From contig OU015652.1 in the NCBI GenBank assembly GCA_907165275.2, forward strand, positions 5,285,001 to 5,349,000: a DNA stretch of 64,000 nucleotides. The letters are read 5' to 3'. Of this stretch, positions 42,088-51,204 are shown piece by piece. This stretch comes from Zygaena filipendulae. Its lineage: Eukaryota; Arthropoda; Insecta; Lepidoptera; Zygaenidae. A program made the translations under genes and the position numbers. The number at the start of each line of letters is the position of its first letter. Within the stretch, counting starts at the first letter, position 1. A model generated the notes under the pieces. The model saw nothing but the letters and a program-made list of their open reading frames with translations, searched no databases and was not told the origin of the DNA.

Positions 42088-45000
42088 TTACGAATGAGTT
42101 TCTCTCGCGTCAGCCAGCTTGATTTCATCGTAATGTAGCTTTACGTGGCGACGATTTACAAGTACTGAGAGGGTGTTATTCCCATGAATCTTGACGACTT
42201 TGTAGGGACCTTTCCACAGTGGGGATAGTGCTTTTCTTAATCGAAGATGGTTTTTTATAAAAACTTTATCACCTACTTTATATTTTATAGCTCGGCTTCT
42301 TTTATCATAATGAGCTTTAGATATCCCTTTAGATTTAAGCATGTTCTCTATAGCTTTCTGGCGGGAATATGAGAGTCGTTGTTGTAAGATACGGACATAG
42401 TCAGGATATGTTGCTTCGAGTGCAACGTCGTATATAGAGTCGGGTATGTGCGGTTTGTGTCCAAAGACTAATTCGTAAGGCGTATAGTTAGTGGTACAAT
42501 GTACGGTAATATTATAAGTAAGCATTGCTGTGAATACGTATCGAGGCCAGTTCGTTTGGTTTTCGTCTACATATGATTTAAGGTACTCCTTAAGTGTGGA
42601 ATGGCTCCTTTCAAGGGCACCTTGAGTTTGGGGATGATAAGCAGTGCACCAAAGTTGTTTGATCTTTAAGAAACTACATGTCTGTTTGAATAAGTCCGAT
42701 GTAAAGTTAGTGCCTTGGTCCGTTAGGATGGATTTCGGGATTCCAAAGATTGAAATGTAATGCACGAGGCATTCAGCTGTCTCTGCTGCTGTAGCGTTGG
42801 GTATTGGATATGCTGTCGAGAATTTTGTCAAGTCGTCTTGTAACGTCAGTATGAAACGATGTTTCGCGTCTCCTGCTTCTGGTAAGGGGCCTACTACGTC
42901 TAGTGCTACTCTTTCAAAAGGTTGTGTTGACGTACTCGTTATTTGCATAGGGGCCCTATTTAGTCTTCTCAAAGCTTTATTGGTTTGGCAGGGTATGCAT
43001 TTTTTTACATAATTTTCAATATCGCTACGCATGTTCTTCCAGTAGTATTTTTCCTGGATGCGATTGAGCATCCGAACTGAACCTAGATGTCCGGCTATAG
43101 GTATATCGTGGTTTTCCTTTAGTATTTGTGGAATCTCTGTGAGTGAAGGATAGATAATGCTATTTTTATATATATGAATCGTAAAGTTAGTATTATTGAA
43201 CAAATAAAGGATCATATTATATAATTTGATGTATTGATGTTTGTCGTATGGATTTCTAAAGTCGGTTAAGGCAATTTCAGATTCGGATTGGGATATGTTA
43301 TGTTTTACAACTTCATTTCTAAATGATCTTAGACTTAGGTATATATCTTCGTAATTGCAGCTGTCGAAACAGTGGACTTTAATGAACAGTAAAAAGTATG
43401 TTTTGTTGTTTTGTTCGAATTTAATGTGTGAGAGGAGTGTTCTCTCTTCGTTGAGAACATCAGTATTTTGAAGGTTGCCTAGAATTTCCGCAATGTAATG
43501 GTTTGATTCGTCCATGTCTATGGAGGTTGGTATCGCTATAATTTTTGCTTTTGTTTTTAGGATGTTTTCATTATGTTCGTGTATAACGACATTGGATTTG
43601 AAAGATTTGTCATTGATAGATTTGAGGAATTTGCTATATGAAACATCTTGAGGGCTATCATTCAAAGGGTCAATTGGAATACCAGGCATGTCTGGTGACT
43701 CATTCCTGGTTTCGATTACAGGGTCGTTTGTTTCTTGAGGTAGATTTAACTCTTCCAGATCTGTTAATTCTGGTAGTACGTCAGGAGGTTGAAACAGATT
43801 ATCAGTCGTTGGTGAGAAAGACGGGAGTGTGTCAGGGTTAAGAAGGTCCTCTAAGGTGGGTGAATTAGTAGTTGGTTCAGGAGTTTCGTCGTTGTTTCCA
43901 GGTTCTAAGGATATTCCTGTCTGAATGGGGTTGACAGGATAACGAGAGAGGGCGTCGGCGTTACTATTCATTTTGCCTTTCTTATATTCTACTTCGTATT
44001 CGAACTCTTCTAATTTTAAACGCCATCTTACTAATCTGGAGCCAGGTTCTTTACAATTGAAAAGCCATTTTAACGGCCTATGGTCAGTGACGATTTTGAA
44101 TCGTCTACCGAATAAATAAGGACGGAACTCTTTTGTTCCATAGATAATTGCTAAACATTCTTTTTCCGTAACAGGGTAATTGCATTCCGTTTTATTAAGA
44201 GTACGGGAGGCGAAAGCAATGGGTAAATCTTTTCCGACTTCTCCCTGAGATAGAATTGCTGATATCGCATAATTTGATGCGTCACAAGTTAAAACAAATG
44301 GTTTGGTAAAGTCTGGGTATACGAGAATAGGGGCTGTTATTAATTTGGATTTAAGGGTTTCAAAGGCGACTTGTTGTTCGTTTTCCCAGGCAAATGGCGT
44401 GTCCTTCTTTAAAAGAGAAGTTAATGGTTTAGATATTTTGGAGAACTCTGGGATGAATCTTCTATAGTAAGAGACGAGACCTAAAAAGGATTTAATGTCC
44501 TTTGGCGAGGTAGGAACGGGATAATCGCGAACAGCTTTAGTTTTTGCAGGGTCAGGTTTGACACCGTTCTCGGTTATAACATGACCTAAGTAACCTACCT
44601 CCTTTCTCAGGAATTCGCATTTATCTGCTTGGAGTTTAAGGTTAAATCTACGAAGTCTCTGGAAAACAGATGAGAGGTTTTTCATGTGGGAAGTGAGGTT
44701 ATTTGAGTAGATTACGATATCATCTAAATAAACGAAGCATCTTTCTCCTTGAAGACCCGAGAGTACGTTGTTCATCAACCTCTGAAAAGTGGCTGGGGCA
44801 TTCTTTAGCCCAAACGGCATCCTATTGAATTCAAAATGTCCTTGCGGGACGTTAAATGCCGTTTTGCAGGAATCTTGTTTCGCCATTGGGATTTGGTGGA
44901 ACCCAGAGCAAAGGTCAAGGGTCGAGAAGTATTTTGACTGTCCTAGTTGGTCAAGAATTTCTGTAATGTTAGGAATGGGGTAAGTGTCTCCTATGGTCAT

Positions 45001-45642
45001 GTCATTGAGTTTCCTGTAGTCTATAACAATACGCCATTTTTGTTTACCAGACGCGTCGAGTTTCTTAGGTACTACCCATATGGGTGCTGACCATGGGGAT
45101 GAGGATGGTTTTATTATTTTGTCATCTAACATTTTATTGATCTGGACTTCTACTTCCTTTTTATGGCATTCAGGGAACCTGTAAGACTTAACGTGAACTG
45201 GTTGATCGGAAGTAGTTTGAATTCTATGTTCAAGGGCTTCAGTTGCCGTTAAAAGTTCGCCAGGTAAGTGAAAGATATCAGAGAATTGTGAACAGACTTC
45301 CCTAAGCGATTTGTCTTCTTCTTTATTGAGGTGAGAAGTGCGAAGTAGTTTTAAAATTTCTTTGGTTCTTTCTAAGCTACTTGGATTGCGTGGAGTAGTA
45401 ATTTCTTCGTTGTCTTCGATTGGGCACAAGGTCAATAATAAATTCGAGATTAGAGGAACAGGCTTGTCGGAGATATTTGCAACTGATATATTTATTCTAT
45501 TATTGGATTTTACTCTAACAAGACAATTAGCTACGAGCAATGAATCGGATAAATGTTGGTCGAGGATAACTCCTTCTCCTAATTCAGGGTTTTTTATGGA
45601 GCATTCTATTATTGCTTCACTTCTTATATGATGTAGGAAGGT
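42088..45642 (-). CDS. Errantivirus-like Pol: RT, RNase H, integrase
   Basis: The frame is open from 45642; the first in-frame start used by simple prediction (a TTG at 45540) is not meaningful because the protein should be made by frameshifting. RT shows FVYLDDIVIYS; RNase H shows TCDASNYAISAILSQ; integrase has an H-H-C-C knuckle ending CIPCQTNK and the D, D, E residues in LDVVGPLP, TDQGTNF and GALERSHSTL. An acidic Pro/Glu/Asp-rich linker of about 150 residues lies between RNase H and integrase. It overlaps the protease frame by only 19 nt, offset by -1. Confidence 0.9.
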   Translation of the reverse strand, partial: TFLHHIRSEAIIECSIKNPELGEGVILDQHLSDSLLVANCLVRVKSNNRINISVANISDKPVPLISNLLLTLCPIEDNEEITTPRNPSSLERTKEILKLLRTSHLNKEEDKSLREVCSQFSDIFHLPGELLTATEALEHRIQTTSDQPVHVKSYRFPECHKKEVEVQINKMLDDKIIKPSSSPWSAPIWVVPKKLDASGKQKWRIVIDYRKLNDMTIGDTYPIPNITEILDQLGQSKYFSTLDLCSGFHQIPMAKQDSCKTAFNVPQGHFEFNRMPFGLKNAPATFQRLMNNVLSGLQGERCFVYLDDIVIYSNNLTSHMKNLSSVFQRLRRFNLKLQADKCEFLRKEVGYLGHVITENGVKPDPAKTKAVRDYPVPTSPKDIKSFLGLVSYYRRFIPEFSKISKPLTSLLKKDTPFAWENEQQVAFETLKSKLITAPILVYPDFTKPFVLTCDASNYAISAILSQGEVGKDLPIAFASRTLNKTECNYPVTEKECLAIIYGTKEFRPYLFGRRFKIVTDHRPLKWLFNCKEPGSRLVRWRLKLEEFEYEVEYKKGKMNSNADALSRYPVNPIQTGISLEPGNNDETPEPTTNSPTLEDLLNPDTLPSFSPTTDNLFQPPDVLPELTDLEELNLPQETNDPVIETRNESPDMPGIPIDPLNDSPQDVSYSKFLKSINDKSFKSNVVIHEHNENILKTKAKIIAIPTSIDMDESNHYIAEILGNLQNTDVLNEERTLLSHIKFEQNNKTYFLLFIKVHCFDSCNYEDIYLSLRSFRNEVVKHNISQSESEIALTDFRNPYDKHQYIKLYNMILYLFNNTNFTIHIYKNSIIYPSLTEIPQILKENHDIPIAGHLGSVRMLNRIQEKYYWKNMRSDIENYVKKCIPCQTNKALRRLNRAPMQITSTSTQPFERVALDVVGPLPEAGDAKHRFILTLQDDLTKFSTAYPIPNATAAETAECLVHYISIFGIPKSILTDQGTNFTSDLFKQTCSFLKIKQLWCTAYHPQTQGALERSHSTLKEYLKSYVDENQTNWPRYVFTAMLTYNITVHCTTNYTPYELVFGHKPHIPDSIYDVALEATYPDYVRILQQRLSYSRQKAIENMLKSKGISKAHYDKRSRAIKYKVGDKVFIKNHLRLRKALSPLWKGPYKVVKIHGNNTLSVLVNRRHVKLHYDEIKLADARETHS

Positions 45643-46552
45643 TCATTAAAACATAGTGCTACTTTATGTTTGCTTATTTCTAGACATCCTGAGGTATAGT
45701 CAATTTTACAATTATGTGCACTGAGGAAATCATTACCTATTATTCCATCGTAGGGAATGGCGGTTTGATCAAGGACATGAAAAATATGTTCTACGGAATT
45801 ATCGTCTGAAAATAGTAGATTGAGGTGTAAATGACCTTGGCTTTTTATTGATGTTGCTCCTATACCGACAACAGTGATTATTTTGTTACAAAGACGTGCT
45901 TTTCCTTGTATGCTGGATTTTTTTATGATACTGATGCTGGCTCCGGTGTCTATTAAAAAGGATAAGGGTTTGTTATTGCACACGGAGGATTTAGTATTTA
46001 CGAAAGGCAAGTATCTCTCACTCGCGATGACTTCGAATATAGAATTAGGATTATCATTGATTATGTTGCAAAGGAATTGGATGTCTGAGCCGCTTGTTTG
46101 GGGCTGATTACCCGTGTGGTACTCAGATGAGCCGCTTATTTGGGGCTGGATACCCGTGTGGTGCTCTTTACTAGATGAGCCGCTTATTTGGGGCTGGTTA
46201 CCCGTGTGGTGCTCGTTATTGAAATTATTAAATGAGCCGCTTATTTGGGGCTGGATACCCGTGTGGTGCTCTTTACTAGATGAGCCGCTTATTTGGGGCT
46301 GGTTACCCGTGTGGTGCTCGTTATTGAAATTATTAAATGAGCCGCTTATTTGGGGCTGGATACCCGTGTGGTGCTCGTTATTGAAATTATTAAATGAGCC
46401 GCTTATTTGGGGCTGGTTACCCTTGTGGTACTCATTATTGGATTTAGATTTGATTTTGATGCGCGATTTTTGAATTGGAATTTGGGAGGATGGTGCGCTG
46501 GTGTCTAGCTTTATTTTTGGGCTCGGGCGACACCGAATCGAACCCGGTTTTA
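45624..46552 (-). CDS. Pol N-terminal frame: repeat region and aspartic protease
   Basis: The frame opens at the gag stop region in the -1 phase and runs to a TAA at 45626-45624. It begins with a Lys/Ser-rich lead, then seven repeats built on G(N/I)QPQISGS, then the retroviral-type protease with LSFLIDTGASISII and a following IIGNDFLSAHNC motif. It would be translated only after -1 frameshifting at the heptamer 46553-46559. The break to the RT frame is unusual because in gypsy elements protease and RT share one frame. Confidence 0.85.
46087..46441 (-). repeat. In-frame minisatellite inside the Pol frame (7 units of 42-57 bp)
   Basis: Unit lengths on the plus strand are 42, 48, 57, 48, 57, 57 and a partial unit, all multiples of three. 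Each starts gagccgctt(a/g)tttggggc. Units 2-3 and 4-5 form an identical 105-bp higher-order pair, indicating recent unequal exchange. The peptide repeat is EHHTG(N/I)QPQISGS with NNFNN or SKE spacers. Confidence 0.9.
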
Positions 46553-47470
46553 GTTTAAATCAGTTTCGTCTACTCCCTGATCTGTTTCTTGTGGATTTTG
46601 GATTGTAGAATCACCGGTGTTCATGAAATTTATCTGACGAGACTGATTTGGGAAGTTTCCGAAGCGCTTGTTGTTGTATTCCCGTTTGCGGCACTGTTCG
46701 ATTGTGTGCCCAGGTATTTTACAGTATCTACAAACAATTGGGGAATAGTTTGGACGATCGGGATTACGTCTTGGCGTGTACGTTTCTGTTGGTCTAGTCG
46801 GTTGGTTAGGTCTTCTATACGAATTTTGTCCGGTGGATCTAGGCGATCCACTTTGGGTATTTTGAAATCTGGAATTAGCGAATTGCGATCTTTTTTCTTC
46901 CGCTTTGGCAATGTTTATTGCTTCATTAAGTGTTTTAGGATCTTTGCAAACGATAACTGTGGATAATTTTGGATTAATCCCCATAATAAACGCGTTGAGG
47001 GCAAGATCTTGTATAGCCGCAATGCGTCCGGAAAGTTCAGTTTTGTTAGTACAGGATATAGTTATTTCGGCTAACAATTGAGATAGTATCGATTCTACTT
47101 TAAGGGAAAATTGGTTTACAGTTTCGGTTGAGGCCTGTCGGCTCTCTTGTAAGTCAGTCAGTAGGTGAGCGTAGTGTTTACGTTCTCCGAATTGCGTTTT
47201 TAGGAATTCCTTGAGTGAAATCCATGTTTCGAATACTTTAATGGAACAGGCAGTTTCCGCTTTGCCTTCTAATTGGCTTATAATATATTTTAAAACAATT
47301 GATTTTTGGCTGGTTGAGGCTAGATCTATGGCATTCGTGCAATTATTTAGGAACGCTGTTAGTCTTTCTCTGTTGCCATCGAATGGTTTGATAAACTTTA
47401 AAATTACACTAGTAGGTGTTTCCGAAACAACTAATTTGGGTATAGAGTCTTTCTGTTGATCTTGACTCAT
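46550..47470 (-). CDS. Errantivirus-like Gag (306 aa) with CCHC knuckle
   Basis: It begins MSQDQQKDSIPKLVVSE. A capsid-like helical region (KPFDGNRERLTAFLNNC) is followed by an Arg/Asn/Pro-rich stretch and one zinc knuckle, CRYCKIPGHTIEQC, near residue 250. The stop TAA directly follows the TTTAAAC heptamer. Gag assembles particles and binds genomic RNA. Confidence 0.88.
   Translation of the reverse strand: MSQDQQKDSIPKLVVSETPTSVILKFIKPFDGNRERLTAFLNNCTNAIDLASTSQKSIVLKYIISQLEGKAETACSIKVFETWISLKEFLKTQFGERKHYAHLLTDLQESRQASTETVNQFSLKVESILSQLLAEITISCTNKTELSGRIAAIQDLALNAFIMGINPKLSTVIVCKDPKTLNEAINIAKAEEKRSQFANSRFQNTQSGSPRSTGQNSYRRPNQPTRPTETYTPRRNPDRPNYSPIVCRYCKIPGHTIEQCRKREYNNKRFGNFPNQSRQINFMNTGDSTIQNPQETDQGVDETDLN
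46553..46559 (-). promoter_or_regulatory. Programmed -1 frameshift heptamer U UUA AAC at the gag stop
   Basis: In the gag frame the codons read GAT TTA AAC TAA. The TTTAAAC heptamer has the X XXY YYZ form in the correct phase and abuts the stop codon. The -1 frame entered here is the open protease frame, continuous for over 900 nt. UUUAAAC is a well-known efficient slippery sequence. Confidence 0.85.
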
Positions 47471-48116
47471 TTTGACGGATTAATAAAATAATCGGCGGAC
47501 AAAGAAGTGGTATGAGCTAAGTTCGTAGAACGGAGATAGTAGTTAAGTACGGATGTTGCTTACTTTGTTGCGCGACTAAGATACACCTATGTTCCGAGAA
47601 TTCGTCGACACTGATAAATAATTGTTTAGACAACGCGTGCCTCGACGCGAGTCGAAAGGATGGATATAGACGAGAGATAACAAAGTACACAACTTATTCT
47701 AACTAGAATAGTATCACTTCACGATTTATAAATGCAAATACGATATAATTAATGTCTTCATAGAGTTCTAGTAATAAGGATCGAGACTCACAGTAGAAGT
47801 AGGCTTGGAATTTGCATGCTGCAGGAATTGAAGTAGTGTTCTGCGATGTCTGGCTCGTCGGTGCTGGACAACAGTCGAGGTGATGCCGGGTTTCGGCAAC
47901 GGTTGTTCCTCTGGGTGCGCCGCTTACCGCACAGTGGACGATGACTAGATGATGGAGATGAGCACAAGGTGTGCGTAGGATTTTCTGCAGGACACTTGGA
48001 TGTTGACGATGATGATGGTGATGAGTTCAGGTCACTGGGTTCTTTTTCACGATAACACTAACACTTTCACTTGAGGCGTTCCCGGATCTCTTTCAGATCC
48101 CTTAAGCTGCCACCAA

Positions 48117-48407
48117 TGTTATGAGGTCACTTTAGAAACACTTTTTAAAAAAAAGATGTTTATTATACACATAAATGATTTATTAAATAATTGGGAACTT
48201 TAGATAATAATAGAGTTAGTTTAAGCAAATAGATTATGAACTAGTAATAGAGCAACCCAAAGTCATGGGGAACCGTCCGTGACGGAGACTCGACCTGAAC
48301 TGCCGGATGGACTGGCGATGCGCAGGAGTTAGAGATTGCTAGCTAAGCAGTATTAGATGAGGGGAGCGTGACGTAAGGGGGTTAGGGTGCATTGCATAGG
48401 TATAACA
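48117..48407 (-). repeat. 5' LTR of the errantivirus-like element (291 bp)
   Basis: It is identical to the 3' LTR, with gtac duplicated immediately outside. It should contain the promoter; a leader of about 650 nt (47471-48116) separates it from gag. Confidence 0.92.
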
Positions 48408-48411
48408 GTAC

Positions 48412-49194
48412 GCGCGCGAATAACTAAATTACTCTACGCGCGAGCGCTCCCCGTAACTGCCGCCACTCAACTGCCCTTGCGTGGTTTACAACAAACGTCC
48501 ACACAGCGGGCCGCCGGTGAGATCGCAGCAAGTTTCCAACGCGCGCCCACAAACCAAGGTCGTGGAAAGGAAACAGAAATTTCGTTGCAAACAACTGTCC
48601 GCACTGTTTTAAACAGGTGTTGGAAACTTCCGTTTCGGGCTTGTTTACAACAGTCTGGTACACGCTTAAGACCGATAATTTCACCTTAATGATTTCGAAA
48701 CCTGACAAAAATCTTGGCGCTGCTATTTATTATAAAGTTTTTTTTTAATAATATTATTGTATTTAGGGGGATTTAGGAGTTTTGACTTAACTTTTAGGGG
48801 TAAATATTTTTGAGGGTTGGCAATACTGGTCATCGGTGCAAGTAATCCACACCCCGTGCCGTAGACGGAGTCTACGCCCCGTGCCCATTGACGGTCAATT
48901 AACAGACGTCATCCGCGGATGTGATCCGTCGGATGTCATCCACCCTACTCACTGGCTGCAATCCGACGCTTCTTTTCTCGACCGGCGGACAGCGTTACCA
49001 ACTCTCGAAAATATTTTCCCCTAAAGGTTAAGTCATAAACTCATAATATGAAATAAATAAATAATTAATTAATAATAATTAATTTATTGGATTTAATACT
49101 AGCCTTTCGGAGGTATTCGGACTATTTCGTCATCACTCGGCACGCATACGTACAAGCGATAGTGCACCATAGAGTAATACTAGTAACAGACGAT
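48412..49194. mobile_element. Right part of the interrupted DNA transposon, then unassigned sequence
   Basis: The region up to about 48832 continues the sequence interrupted by the errantivirus and ends in ggttggcaatactg, resembling the complement of the left end near 38689. The open frames on both strands (48387-48708) have no recognisable domain. From 48833 to 49194 I see only short unassigned sequence with one more 'gttaccaactctcgaaaata' end-like motif near 48995. Confidence 0.35.
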
Positions 49195-49298
49195 CCAATT
49201 TGGTTGGCACCAACCGCCCGACATAATTATTAAATACGGGTTGGACGTGGTCGGCTCGCCGACGCACCCGACAAGCCAACCGTCCAACCAAATTGGTA
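49195..49298. repeat. About 104-bp palindrome with CCAATTTGGTTGG arms
   Basis: The left ccaatttggttgg pairs with ccaaccaaattgg on the right, with secondary pairing of aaccgcccgac and cccgacaagcc-type inner segments. It is a foldback MITE-like structure. The opposing open frames over it are mirror images. Confidence 0.6.
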
Positions 49299-49436
49299 CG
49301 TGTGGCAAGCAAATGATCCAACCGATGTGTCTCGGTCGCATTCGAAACGCCGCCGAGCGCTGACACGTTGTGATTACCTTCTCTCTGGCGCTGACGAAAA
49401 GTATGTAAAAACAAATACAGGTAATATTATTATAAA

Positions 49437-49830
49437 CTAGCTGGTGCACGCAGTTTCACCCGCGTGAATTTTCGACCTTGCAATAACAGTAATGACGTTA
49501 GATTTTCTCACTCTTTTAAAACGTAGTGGTCTCAAAGAAAATATAATCACATCATCTCCAAGCCTTAAAACTGTCACTTTGCGAAAAATCAATTCAAAAG
49601 AAAAAAATGCAAGTTCGTTATGCAACATTATATCGAAGCTTTGACCATTGCATTGCGCTGAAGTCTTGAACTGATGATAACTTTTTTCCCCTATGTCCTA
49701 TTTCGATAAAACAAAGCCTATATGTTTGCTCCAGACTTAGCTTAATCTACTACCGAAAACTGCATGTCAACCCGTTCAGTAGATGCGGAGATTATCGCGA
49801 ACAGACAGACAGACAGAAAAGAATTTTAAA
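49437..49830 (+). repeat. 'ctagctggtgcacgcagtttcaccc' dispersed repeat with ACAG tail
   Basis: It begins ctagctggtgcacgcagttt and carries the usual 'ccgttcagtagatgcggaga' block and 'cgaacagacagacagacag' end. It is longer than other copies, with about 200 bp of extra internal sequence. Confidence 0.6.
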
Positions 49831-50342
49831 AACTTTTTTTTGGGCTTGATTACTTCTTTTATCACCCCTCTCAATTTTAGATAAAAATATTCAATGTTAA
49901 TTTAATATTAAAATTTAATATTAAATGTTCGCGGATTCTACTCTTTTATTGTAGTACTTAGGTTTATTGCATTATTTTTTTTTTGTCTTCATCTTCTCAA
50001 TCGCAACCTGAGCACTTGCCAACAGCACAAGACACCAAGTCTATCCATTCCACCTAGAGTCGAAGTACCCACACAACAAACTATTCAAGACAGTATAATG
50101 GTCCAGTGGTCACTTTAGGACTCATGATCAAACTTTGTTTTTTTAATTTTTTTTTTTATTGTCTTATGATCAAGAAAAATAGGTGTTGCCATAGGAGAGA
50201 TGATTGCGATAGATAACCAACCTTTATCAACAGTGGTTTTCACGAATTGGTTTGGTTAATCAAGAATTTCGGGGTACACTGCCTTGTAATCAGTTCATGA
50301 TGTGGCGCCGACAGTAATGTTCTCATTACTTTTTACTTATTT

Positions 50343-50435
50343 CATTAAACAGATTGTGGTGACATCATCGCCACACGCAGCTAACCGCTCGCCAGTCGGT
50401 TCCCATTTTAGCCAGTTAATATAGTCGTGGTTCCT
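50343..50435 (-). pseudogene. WD40-like gene fragment or dispersed repeat
   Basis: The minus-strand reading NHDYINWLKWEPTGERLAAC followed by GDDVTT resembles one WD40 blade (GH..-type lead, W.P.G..LA..GDD). A related, more decayed piece lies at 27325. There is no surrounding gene structure. Confidence 0.35.
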
Positions 50436-50898
50436 TTCTTTTCCTTTCTTTTCATAACCTTTATAATCTGTACAATCTGTATAGGGCGCATAGCTCTTGG
50501 AAATAGTAATAATTATAAGGTACAAACTAGGTGACGCGGTTTAGTGTAGTGTACTAGGTCTATACAGTAAAATATAAAAGTTTGCACTATGTTTTGTACC
50601 TTATAAATAAATAGTGGTCCGTTGTTTGATTATCCTGCCTATAACGTAGTTAGGTTGATAATAATGTAACGGGCATAAGCACAAATATAAAACATAATAA
50701 TCATCACCAAAAGATCTAACATAAAATATTTGTGCCATGTTTGACAATAAATTTGACACAGTGTACGGTATACGGTAAGTATACGGTAGTATCTCTAACT
50801 CAGAAGTATTCTTCTGAGTGTGAAGTAACGTAACCAAGCACAAAGAAAGGAGGCGTGATTTCATAGACCAATAGGAGCGATGTCACCAATCGGCATGT

Positions 50899-51204
50899 GG
50901 ACTAATTTTTATTTTTTAGTCCGTCTTGTAGATTATTAAAAAATATTGGACACGTATTTTTTCTTTTTTTACGTAATCAAAAAATAACGGCGATATATTG
51001 AGTTGAAATTTCGCGTGACGTCACTATTCTGACAGTTTGTATGGCGATTTTAGCGATTAGTGACGTCACGACCCCCTCACCCTAAACTTTAATACGCTCT
51101 ATCTCTGTATATTTTAATTTATTTGAAAAAGCAAAAAATACGTGTCTATTGTTTTATTTTCTAACTGACGGACTAATTAGAATTTTGATTTTCAAAAGTA
51201 GTCC
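50899..51204 (+). mobile_element. GGACTA...TAGTCC MITE, complete copy (306 bp)
   Basis: It starts ggactaatttttatttttta and ends caaaagtagtcc, with inverted subterminal tagtccgtc / gacggacta motifs. Internal gcgtgacgtcac and gtgacgtcac palindromes are conserved in all copies. It is non-coding. I could not identify a target duplication. Confidence 0.7.

Larger units (their letters stand above)
39733..48407 (-). mobile_element. Errantivirus-like endogenous retrovirus (gypsy/TED type), 8675 bp
   Basis: The two 291-bp LTRs (39733-40023, 48117-48407) read as identical, begin TGTTAT and end ATAACA, and are flanked by the 4-bp duplication gtac (39729-39732, 48408-48411). The target ACGTACGCGCGCG alternates purine and pyrimidine, as preferred by gypsy-type errantiviruses. 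On the minus strand the order is leader, gag, protease, RT, RNase H, integrase, env. A TGGTGGCAGC primer-site-like sequence follows the 5' LTR after one T. Identical LTRs and long frames suggest recent insertion. The coding plan is intact except for an unusual frame change between protease and RT. Confidence 0.92.

Noticed and set aside
46087..46441. CRISPR-like repeat-spacer array
   Set aside because: The 'spacers' are only two sequence types, repeats vary in phase with codons, and the locus is inside an insect retroelement.
46114..46473. Plus-strand 119-codon frame with repeated 'EPLIWGW' peptides
   Set aside because: It is the antisense reading of the in-frame minisatellite in Pol; gag and pol on the minus strand explain the frame.
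49133..49449. Two overlapping minus-strand frames of about 90 codons
   Set aside because: They cross the CCAATTTGGTTGG palindrome and a solo MITE end; no protein family is recognisable.
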